Shown: positions 45,775-53,384 of the stretch, piece by piece
Layout: every line of letters starts with the position of its first letter
Position numbering within the stretch: position 1 is the first letter of the stretch
From: Actinernus sp. WN-2022
Taxonomy: Eukaryota; Cnidaria; Anthozoa; Actiniaria; Actinernidae
DNA length: 64,000 nucleotides
Reading direction: 5' to 3'
Assembly: GCA_030867875.1 (NCBI GenBank)
Contig: JAOWCC010000019.1
Span: 30,462,966-30,526,965 of the forward strand
Made by a program: the position numbers and the translations under genes
The notes under the pieces: model-generated
What the model was told of the DNA's origin: nothing
Database searches by the model: none
The model's input: only the letters and a program-made list of their open reading frames with translations

Positions 45775-46644
45775 TTAGTTCATATTTATTCTGTGGAAGT
45801 ACTTTTTATGATTTCTTAGTGTTTCACTTGTGCAGAATTTCCTATTACAATATTTACATCTTATTCTAATATCTTTTAGATAATCATTTAGCTCTTTTAT
45901 TATTAGATCATAATCGTTTGATACTAAACACTTGAACTCATTCTCTTCATACTTCTCTAATAGGTTCTTTTGTGCATTAGACAAGACACCATTACCAGTG
46001 GGGGTTTTAAATTCGATGCATAAACCTTTGTAAGTTTTGTGACAATTACTTATTATAATATCTGGCTGCCCTTTCATATATCCTTTCTTATAAGAATCGA
46101 TTCGTTTAGTTGAACTATCTTGTAATTCACCTAATCCAGCTGTCATAACGACATTAGGATAGAATCGTCTAATATAACTAACTACTTTTGTGTGTAGGTC
46201 ATACTCGTCTTCTATCTTGAATGTTAGTGTGTTAGGATTGTCAAACATTTTATAGTATCCATACTTTCTAATAGATGGTAATACTTTGGAGAATACCCAT
46301 TTTTGAAATACTTTAGCTGAATCTAATTTAGATCCAAAGATGAGGGAGTATAAGCCAGGTTCTTTTATGAATATCATATGTGGTTGCACATTATTCAAGG
46401 GGGGAACGAAACGGGCCCCCCTTGAAGGGGGTATGAAACGCCCACCTTGTAATTTTCTATATTCTACCTTATATTCTTCATCCACATGGTCTCTTATTGC
46501 TTTCCTAGTATTTTCGTAACCCAATGCTCTAGCAATATCTATACCTTTGAAATAAACATTCTGCTTACTATCTATGAAAGCATTGATAGACATATTAAGT
46601 TCGACATTTTCGAATCTCTTGATTACTAGCGTCATTATAATCAT
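45775..46644 (-). CDS. Bro-N / VRR-NUC nuclease / zinc-finger fusion
   Basis: The protein has 289 residues and three parts. Residues ~13-135 form a Bro-N (baculovirus repeated ORF N-terminal) DNA-binding domain: FKGIDIARALGYENTRKAI, EPGLYSLIFGSKL and FQKWVFSKVLPSIRKYG. Residues ~145-250 look like a VRR-NUC-type PD-(D/E)xK nuclease: GQPDIIIS supplies the aspartate and CIEFKTPTG the Glu-x-Lys. A C2H2 finger (CKYCNRKFC...HKKYFH) closes the protein. It may resolve replication intermediates or act in virus-host conflict. A GC-rich in-frame duplication (GGRFIPP/GARFVPP) sits in the Bro-N domain. It lies between the ATPase and TBP genes. Confidence 0.85.
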   Translation of the reverse strand: MIIMTLVIKRFENVELNMSINAFIDSKQNVYFKGIDIARALGYENTRKAIRDHVDEEYKVEYRKLQGGRFIPPSRGARFVPPLNNVQPHMIFIKEPGLYSLIFGSKLDSAKVFQKWVFSKVLPSIRKYGYYKMFDNPNTLTFKIEDEYDLHTKVVSYIRRFYPNVVMTAGLGELQDSSTKRIDSYKKGYMKGQPDIIISNCHKTYKGLCIEFKTPTGNGVLSNAQKNLLEKYEENEFKCLVSNDYDLIIKELNDYLKDIRIRCKYCNRKFCTSETLRNHKKYFHRINMN

Positions 46645-46649
46645 ATGTG

Positions 46650-47297
46650 TTAACTACCCTTTAAGTCTATTGCATTAGGTATCTCAAGATAACATTGAAA
46701 TGGATATCGTAAGCAAAAACATATCCTAGAATACTTTTCAGACTTTAGTAGCTTTACGAATTTCTTACGATCTTCATTATCCATGTCTCCTCCACACTCT
46801 TCAAATAATGTTTTAGTTGCCGTTTGACATGAACTATGAAATGCTACAACGCAAGCTACGTTTTCACGAAATGGTTTAGCTATTGAGGTTAGTTGTTGAG
46901 TTAATACCCAAACGGATATTCCTTCATGTCTACCTGAAAACCCTAGATTAATGAACTTATTAGAACGCTGTTTTAGATCCTTACTAAAAGCGCAATCATC
47001 TAATATTATTAATGTATTAGTACCTGTAAATAATTGTTGGCAATATGATAGTAAATCATTTATCTCATCTACGTTACTTGCATCAGGCGATAAAACAATG
47101 AATCTAGGATCACCTTTTGCAAATCCATGATATGTCTTATTATTTATGTACGTTGGGCAAAATAGTACTACGTATTCGAATATATAACGAAAGGATCCTC
47201 TAAGAAGATCTATTAAATATTTCGTCTTTCCACATTCCGTTGGTCCTGTAATGATACAGTGGAAAGGTGTCTTGTCATTCAATTTTTCCATATACAT
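46650..47297 (-). CDS. A32/FtsK-HerA-type genome packaging ATPase
   Basis: A 215-residue P-loop ATPase. Walker A is GPTECGKT (residues 18-25), Walker B is LIILDD (96-101), and VLTQQ (131-135) is the conserved glutamine-bearing sensor. This is the compact form of the viral packaging ATPase that drives genome entry into preformed capsids. The gene lies directly downstream of the capsid protein, the usual morphogenetic pair, and ends only 5 bp before the Bro-N gene starts. All catalytic motifs are intact. The first ATG (47297) is two codons upstream of another (47291); either may be used. Confidence 0.92.
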   Translation of the reverse strand: MYMEKLNDKTPFHCIITGPTECGKTKYLIDLLRGSFRYIFEYVVLFCPTYINNKTYHGFAKGDPRFIVLSPDASNVDEINDLLSYCQQLFTGTNTLIILDDCAFSKDLKQRSNKFINLGFSGRHEGISVWVLTQQLTSIAKPFRENVACVVAFHSSCQTATKTLFEECGGDMDNEDRKKFVKLLKSEKYSRICFCLRYPFQCYLEIPNAIDLKGS

Positions 47298-47315
47298 ATA
47301 TTAATACTCAATCTC

Positions 47316-48554
47316 TTAATACATAATTGATTGGAGTTCGTTATTCATAAGAGTGAATAGAGCATCAGCCACTACGAACATGTAACAGGTAACAGCAGAA
47401 GATCCAGACTTTCTCCTAATCTCTAGTCTCACACCATCTCGTGTATTATTCAGTGTCAATCCTCCTCCATGAACATCGTTATCTGCGAAAGTTCTCAAAT
47501 CAACCCACAATGCAAACTTATCACTAGCATAGAAGTCATTTTGTTTCACACCTTCTAATCCTGGAAAGCGTTTCCTTATGGAATCCCACAGATCCGATGG
47601 TAGCATACCTTTTGAGTATAGACGATTTGGCATTCCATCAATATCAACAATTACAGATGTAATCTTTGGGTTAGCAAACTTTTCAGAATCTCTCGTACCT
47701 GCAGTATATGTTTCCATAAACAAGAATAATACTCCTGTCATAGACCTACGTGGTAAATTAATATGTTCATTGATAACAACATCCGTTGTCTTGATATTGA
47801 ATGTCTTATATAGAATTATATTCTCATAGAAGAAGCCTCTACCTCCTCGATACGTTGATGCAGCCTCACCTGCAAGTAATTCGCTCGAAATACATGAATA
47901 CTCCATTTCTATATTTGTAAGTTTATAATCAGGAGGTATTGTGGTATCTGAATATACTAATACTTCTGCGACTGGGGCTAGCGTAATCTCAAATATTAGT
48001 GGATGAGGTAGTGCCTTTGGATAGAATACTCCATGATTATTTAAGATAGAGTGGTCAAGTGGGATTTTATACTTAGTGCCGTGTATTGCTGCTAGAGCAG
48101 TATCCTTAGCAACATCAGAAGGCTTATCACCAGCACCTGCTCGCATCTTTCTCATAGCTTCAGAAGATATGCCTTGTTTTATTCTATTTTCACGTTCTTC
48201 CGTTGATAAGTATAAATCGTGATAGGTATAGAAAAGATCATGACGTTGTGTATCCTGAATAGTCTCTCCACCAAATATTACCTTTTGTCTATATATTAGG
48301 TTCCTACCTATATTGTTCACAAGTCTCTTATTTGCATGTCCCGTGATGACAATATCGAATAGTAGAGCTATGCTACCAGGAACAATAACGACATTCTCTG
48401 TTAATTGTGGAATATTGACATACAGAGTTTCTCCTGGACTTGCAGAAGATGGATTCATAGTTATACGATTTAGACTACTTTCTGCTTTCAATCCAAATGG
48501 GTGCTTATAAATATGACTGACACTTAGCTTTTCTGAAATCGTTTGTGGCGACAT
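47316..48554 (-). CDS. Major capsid protein, double jelly-roll type
   Basis: A 412-residue, beta-strand-rich protein. Near the N-terminus a PSSASPGETLYVNIP segment is followed by a strand-rich NNIGRNLIYRQKVIFGGETI, matching the pattern of double-jelly-roll capsid proteins (a Gly-x-x-Leu-Ile strand then a GG-x-x-I turn). YRGGRGFFYENI and NLPRRSMTGVLFLF lie in the second half. It is shorter than the best-known Polinton capsid proteins, but it adjoins the packaging ATPase and matches a capsid type I recognise from cnidarian elements. It would form the pseudo-hexameric capsomers. It starts 36 bp from the divergent integrase; TATAGTATT abuts its ATG. Confidence 0.78.
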   Translation of the reverse strand: MSPQTISEKLSVSHIYKHPFGLKAESSLNRITMNPSSASPGETLYVNIPQLTENVVIVPGSIALLFDIVITGHANKRLVNNIGRNLIYRQKVIFGGETIQDTQRHDLFYTYHDLYLSTEERENRIKQGISSEAMRKMRAGAGDKPSDVAKDTALAAIHGTKYKIPLDHSILNNHGVFYPKALPHPLIFEITLAPVAEVLVYSDTTIPPDYKLTNIEMEYSCISSELLAGEAASTYRGGRGFFYENIILYKTFNIKTTDVVINEHINLPRRSMTGVLFLFMETYTAGTRDSEKFANPKITSVIVDIDGMPNRLYSKGMLPSDLWDSIRKRFPGLEGVKQNDFYASDKFALWVDLRTFADNDVHGGGLTLNNTRDGVRLEIRRKSGSSAVTCYMFVVADALFTLMNNELQSIMY

Positions 48555-48590
48555 AATACTATAAGGAATAAACTATTCTCTTATTTATAT
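48555..48590. promoter_or_regulatory. 36-bp divergent promoter between capsid and integrase genes
   Basis: Entirely AT-rich. On the minus strand it reads CCTTATAGTATT up to the capsid ATG, and on the plus strand CTTATTTATAT up to the integrase ATG. Such a short gap leaves room for little more than two overlapping core promoters. Confidence 0.55.
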
Positions 48591-49553
48591 ATGTTTAGTA
48601 AAATATATTATTCAACGAATGGTTATTGGAAAGGATATTCAGCTATTTATAAATTAGCACAGGCTGCTAGTGTAAGTGAAGACCTTGCAAAAAAGTGGCT
48701 TGAGAAACAATCGATTTGGCAAATATACTTATCAGCTCCCACATATGTTCCAAGACCTCACTGGGATATATCGAAACCTAATCAGATCCATCAAGCAGAC
48801 TTATTATTCCTTCCACATGATACTGTCAATAGAAGAACTTACAAATATGCTTTGGTTGTTGTCGACATAGCTTCTAGATACGTTGATGCCGAACCCTTGA
48901 CATCTAAATATTCTACGGAAGTATCAAAAGCTTTTACTAAGATTTATTCTAGGAAACTAAAATGGCCACAAACATTAATGGTAGATCCTGGAACAGAATT
49001 TATGGGTGAAATGAAAAAACATAATATTAAAATTCAAAGAAGTGAAGCTGGTAACCATAGAGCACAGTCACTAGTTGAAAGGGCTAACATAACTATTTCT
49101 GAAAAACTATTCAGTCACCAATATGCTCAGGAAATGATAATGGAAAATGATAGATCAAGAAAGTGGGTTAAGATATTGCCTGGTGTTTTGAAAACTATTA
49201 ATAGTTCCGTTAGAAGAATTACTGGTAAAGAACCTATAAAATCAATAAGCTCTAAAGAAGTTGAAAATAAAGAAGATAAATATAAAAGGCCTGTCGGATT
49301 AGATGAAAAGATATTACCAGCAGGAGTGAAGGTTAGATATTTATATGCTCCAGGAGAACTTGAAGGAGGTGATAGATATAGATCAACTGATCCAATATGG
49401 AGTTTAGATATGTATGACATTTCACGTAGTATCATCTCTACAAATCAACCTGTCTTATATTTCTTAATAGCTGGTCCAAAACGAGGTTTCGTAAGAGAAG
49501 AATTACAAACCGTACCACATGATACTGAACTACCGCCAAACAGTGTTCTATGA
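48591..49553 (+). CDS. Retroviral-type (DDE) integrase
   Basis: ATG at 48591 gives 320 residues; the frame is open upstream but only to a TTG. The RNase-H-like core holds the triad D70 (HQADLLFLP), D132 (MVDPGTEFMG) and E163 (QSLVERAN). The second spacing is about 30 residues rather than the classic 35. The usual N-terminal HHCC zinc motif is not evident; the C-terminal part (YLYAPGELEGG to FLIAGPKRGFVREEL) looks like a small beta-barrel. No chromodomain is visible. The enzyme joins element ends to target DNA with a 6-bp stagger, consistent with the observed duplication. It is transcribed opposite to the capsid and polymerase genes. Confidence 0.95.
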   Translation: MFSKIYYSTNGYWKGYSAIYKLAQAASVSEDLAKKWLEKQSIWQIYLSAPTYVPRPHWDISKPNQIHQADLLFLPHDTVNRRTYKYALVVVDIASRYVDAEPLTSKYSTEVSKAFTKIYSRKLKWPQTLMVDPGTEFMGEMKKHNIKIQRSEAGNHRAQSLVERANITISEKLFSHQYAQEMIMENDRSRKWVKILPGVLKTINSSVRRITGKEPIKSISSKEVENKEDKYKRPVGLDEKILPAGVKVRYLYAPGELEGGDRYRSTDPIWSLDMYDISRSIISTNQPVLYFLIAGPKRGFVREELQTVPHDTELPPNSVL

Positions 49554-49581
49554 GCTCATGGTATTATTGTATTCATACGAC

Positions 49582-52500
49582 TCATACTATCAATTCGTTT
49601 TTTGTCTGTACTACCGATTTCTTATAACCGTGTGCTAAAGTATTAATACCATCAGGACTGATATTTCGTTTATCGTCATCTCTAGATAATGCTACCTTAT
49701 TGACTTCTTCTGTATAAATTTCATGTAAGTGACTTCTGATTACATTCATCTTTCTCATCTGAGGAATACCATCAAATAAGCATATTTTATAATTGTCAAA
49801 TGTGATGTCGTTCTTAACAACTGATTTCTTAATACCCTTACACTTCTTCTCTTCTATGCCACAGTATTTGAATGCATATAACTTTGCCCTCAGTCCAACA
49901 AACTCAGTGATGATCTTACCACCTACTTCATCCTTAAACATTCCTATAACTTTCTTATTGACTTCTGTTCCTATACCTGATGGATGATCATTTGGATAGT
50001 TACTTGTATCGAAATTTAATAGTATATCGTTTTCTATATCCTTGTAGAAATCGTTTGTTTCTATTTCATACATCAAGCTGTCTGTATCCGTGAAAAGGAG
50101 TTTTGCTTTCTCATGATACTTAGGTTTAATATAATTATAGTGAAAGTCATACATTAGTGACTTACTAATATCTAAGATAGACATACCTAAGTATATTGGT
50201 TTATCAAATACTACCTTTATTCTTTTCATGTGTATGGCTACCAAGTTCTCAGAGAATATAGTTCGATGTTGATAATTTGGTTTGGATACTAACTTCCTTA
50301 CCTTATTCTCAGATGTAACGAGTTGGATGTCAACTCTATTACGTATGTTTTCCATAGTCTTACCAAAGGTTGAGTTGTTCATCAATTTGAAGAAGTCTTT
50401 TTCGAACTCATTCTTAGCTTCCTTACGTAGCTCTGTATTCAAGTTTATGTATGGAGCCATCCAAGCACTCTCACTAAATGTTATACCTCTATGGATCTTA
50501 GTAATTTTCAATCCTAAGCTCTCATATAATTTCAATGCATCATGGTGAATAATGTATTTGGTTTTATTATTCAGATTTGGAATCAATTTCTCTACCTCAT
50601 TTATCATCAGTCTTTCTGGAGCTAAAGGATAGTCGTTGTGTAGATTGTGATGATCTGTTGGATACTCTAGATCTACTTCTAATATAGAAGGATATTTATA
50701 CCACTTCCTCAACTCCATCTTATTCATCCACTTAAAATTATGTGTTGGTAGTTTCCTACTCATTGCCCACCCATATAAATTATTCGCATCTAGGTATTGA
50801 ATGTACTTCGAGGGCTTCAATGGATCGTAATTATCCATGTACTTATTATTAGCCATACTATAACGGGTTGAAATCATTGATACTCCACCTCTAATACCTT
50901 TCTCAACCATATTTATCATATCAATATCATGTAATAGTTGTAAGTTAATCTTAGTCATTTTCAAGCAGGCATCCCATGATAATCCTGGTGATGTATAATA
51001 CCATGCGGGATCTAGATTATAATTCTTCAAACATACGTCTCTAAAGTTCTCGAATACATCTGCCAATAGGATGACATCAGATTTAAGGTACGTATCATGA
51101 TAGTCTTTCATGGATTTCATATCGAAATTCTTCCAAACAGTATTAGCATGTTCATAATCCTCTTTTGAGATCGATGTGCCAGTCAGCTTCGAATAGAAGG
51201 CTTCTATTGGTGGAAGACTCGTGTCAGCTAACTTTTCGAAACTATCTACATAATCATAAGGATAGACTCCTTTCCTCAACAATAAATCTAACTGCTTTCC
51301 TTTATAGAATTTTTTCATATTCTTACAACTAGACTTGTCAAGATTACCTACAAGATTTGCTAGACTCATTTGCATAAATTTAAAGCTATCAATGAATCTG
51401 ATATCTCGCGTAATATTCTTATTCTTTCCATCCTTCACAAAGCTGTCTACGATTATCTTCTTCGTAAATGAAATATACTTCTCATCCGTAGTTGGTATAC
51501 AATCTATCTCACCTTCCGTTACACCTAGGTTCTTAATAAAAAGATGCGCATCATATCCAGACAGATTATGAAATACGACAGGAAAGAATTTTGGAATTTG
51601 ATAATTAATATTACAATCATTATGAGCCGCACCTCTATACTTACCTGTTATATGGCAATGATCCAATACTTTATCACCTACTAGCTCTCCGCCACAGATA
51701 TGGCAACTAATGGCTTCCCTATAGGTAGTCTCATCTTCTCCTGTCATACATACCTTCTTGGTGAATTTAAATTTATTATAGATTTCTTTTATAGAATTCT
51801 CGAGATGACTTATGAATTTCTGTGCAACATCATCCCCATGGAACTCAGCTGTATATGTAACTAGCTTTGGTTTCAATACGTCATCATCGAAACATTTTAT
51901 CAAATAGCAAAATCCCGATGGTTTATGCTTCTGATATTGTTTCGTATAACTCTCACTGTCGTTAGGGCTGCAAGTTGATATGCTCTCTGTGAAACATTCA
52001 AAATCAGCATAGATTACAAATGGTACTCTCATAGATCTATTATAATTCTTGAATTTTAGCATAGTTCCCTTTTTTGGTAGCTCTATCTTAACAGCGTCGT
52101 GGTCTGAACAATATTCTATATGCTTGTTTAGTGATTCCTCAGACTTGAATGAGTTCAAGCATCTATTACAAAAATGCGTTTTATGATGATGCTTGTTAAC
52201 CTGTGATGACAATAGTCTGCTAAGACTCTTAATCCAACAATAATGATTTATATCACCATCCGATATCATTAATAAATTAATGGTTTGGTCTCTATTGAAC
52301 TTACTAATTCTTAGAGGATACACTTCATCGTTATCGTATCCAAAAACATTTACTGAATATAGTACATTGTTCCTTTCGAAATGGTCTATCTGTTTTAGTG
52401 AAACTGGAAATTTGATACCACTCCAATCTAACCTTTCTGAATTCTCCTTTAGTCTTTTCGTAATACGTTCATTGTCTCTATTCCTAGGATATGCTGCTTC

Positions 52501-53232
52501 AGTCACACACCATTTGAAACATTCATTATCCGTATTTTTCATATTTATAATTGCTTTCTTTACGACTAAATCCTTAGGAAGAGGCATATATGAATTTGCC
52601 TTAATAGGTATGTGCTTATCGATGTGTATGTCTAAGTACGACACTCTTGAGAATTTCCATCCAGATCCTTCATTTTGGAATGTTTCAATTTTTTCGATTA
52701 TTTCTTCCATCATATTATCGAATATATCAGATACATTTGTTGCTTCTGTAATTATCTCTATTCTAGAATGGAAATTTCCAATAGTAGTAACAGGTGATCC
52801 CGTATTCGTGTCTTCTTTTGTGAACTCACATGTGAGTATGAATTTCATCTTTATTGATTTGTCTTGTTGGTTTATCAAATTGATGACTCTTTGCTTATTA
52901 CTATCGACATAAGTCTTGTAATCGATCTCTTGTCCTCCTATTCTGAATGTCTTCAAGAATCCTTTTATTGCAGTCTTGTACTGTCTAGGTTGTGGTTGTG
53001 GTTTGTTGGTATCGTATAGTTTGTTTATTTCCTCCCTTATTTTTTTGATGCGTTCATCCACTTTCTTATTAGCCTCTGGAACAAGCAATAGGATCTCATC
53101 GACGAATGCATTCATAGCATTCTTAGTTGACTTACTAGATGCCTTTGGCTTACTATATGCCACTGGCTTCAAGATTGGCACATTGATTTCGGGTACTTCC
53201 ATATCCATAACGTTTTGTGCATTGCCACTCAT
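49582..53232 (-). CDS. Protein-primed-type family B DNA polymerase
   Basis: The protein has 1216 residues. An N-terminal ~350-residue region without named motifs could contain a terminal-protein-like part. A C2H2 finger (CNRCLNSF...HIEYC) lies near 353-378. Exonuclease motifs are YADFECF (~408-414), HNLSGYDAHLF (~555-565) and YLKSDVILLADV (~716). Between Exo I and Exo II an endonuclease-VII-like zinc insertion (CHICGG...DHCHITGKYRGAAH) occurs. Polymerase motifs follow: A as YLDANNLYGWAM (~813), B as KLMNNSTFGKTMEN (~947), C as FTDTDSLMYE (~1048). All catalytic aspartates are present, so proofreading and synthesis look intact. It copies the element from its inverted ends. A 152-bp divergent promoter separates it from the repeat-protein gene. 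Confidence 0.97.
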   Translation of the reverse strand: MSGNAQNVMDMEVPEINVPILKPVAYSKPKASSKSTKNAMNAFVDEILLLVPEANKKVDERIKKIREEINKLYDTNKPQPQPRQYKTAIKGFLKTFRIGGQEIDYKTYVDSNKQRVINLINQQDKSIKMKFILTCEFTKEDTNTGSPVTTIGNFHSRIEIITEATNVSDIFDNMMEEIIEKIETFQNEGSGWKFSRVSYLDIHIDKHIPIKANSYMPLPKDLVVKKAIINMKNTDNECFKWCVTEAAYPRNRDNERITKRLKENSERLDWSGIKFPVSLKQIDHFERNNVLYSVNVFGYDNDEVYPLRISKFNRDQTINLLMISDGDINHYCWIKSLSRLLSSQVNKHHHKTHFCNRCLNSFKSEESLNKHIEYCSDHDAVKIELPKKGTMLKFKNYNRSMRVPFVIYADFECFTESISTCSPNDSESYTKQYQKHKPSGFCYLIKCFDDDVLKPKLVTYTAEFHGDDVAQKFISHLENSIKEIYNKFKFTKKVCMTGEDETTYREAISCHICGGELVGDKVLDHCHITGKYRGAAHNDCNINYQIPKFFPVVFHNLSGYDAHLFIKNLGVTEGEIDCIPTTDEKYISFTKKIIVDSFVKDGKNKNITRDIRFIDSFKFMQMSLANLVGNLDKSSCKNMKKFYKGKQLDLLLRKGVYPYDYVDSFEKLADTSLPPIEAFYSKLTGTSISKEDYEHANTVWKNFDMKSMKDYHDTYLKSDVILLADVFENFRDVCLKNYNLDPAWYYTSPGLSWDACLKMTKINLQLLHDIDMINMVEKGIRGGVSMISTRYSMANNKYMDNYDPLKPSKYIQYLDANNLYGWAMSRKLPTHNFKWMNKMELRKWYKYPSILEVDLEYPTDHHNLHNDYPLAPERLMINEVEKLIPNLNNKTKYIIHHDALKLYESLGLKITKIHRGITFSESAWMAPYINLNTELRKEAKNEFEKDFFKLMNNSTFGKTMENIRNRVDIQLVTSENKVRKLVSKPNYQHRTIFSENLVAIHMKRIKVVFDKPIYLGMSILDISKSLMYDFHYNYIKPKYHEKAKLLFTDTDSLMYEIETNDFYKDIENDILLNFDTSNYPNDHPSGIGTEVNKKVIGMFKDEVGGKIITEFVGLRAKLYAFKYCGIEEKKCKGIKKSVVKNDITFDNYKICLFDGIPQMRKMNVIRSHLHEIYTEEVNKVALSRDDDKRNISPDGINTLAHGYKKSVVQTKNELIV

Positions 53233-53384
53233 TCCAATAATATCTTAACGCGCCATTCCTTTAAGCCCCTTTCATGCAAGCACATAAATAATCACCTTAA
53301 AAACGTGCGCATGCCTCATAAGCACAAAAGCACACGTGTCAAGCACGCAGTACACTTAAAGATATATCGACCTAGTATAGTACA
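53233..53384. promoter_or_regulatory. Divergent promoter region between polymerase and repeat-protein genes
   Basis: 152 bp, less AT-rich than other gaps, with repeated AAGCAC(A/G) strings. On the plus strand it ends in CCTAGTATAGTACA before the ATG at 53385, a variant of the TATAGTA motif. Confidence 0.5.

Noticed and set aside
48543..48590. Upstream extension of the integrase to a TTG
   Set aside because: It overlaps the capsid start on the other strand, and TTG is not an expected start; ATG at 48591 gives the normal N-terminus.
52280..52912. 210-aa plus-strand frame
   Set aside because: Antisense shadow of the DNA polymerase, with no domain and no promoter.
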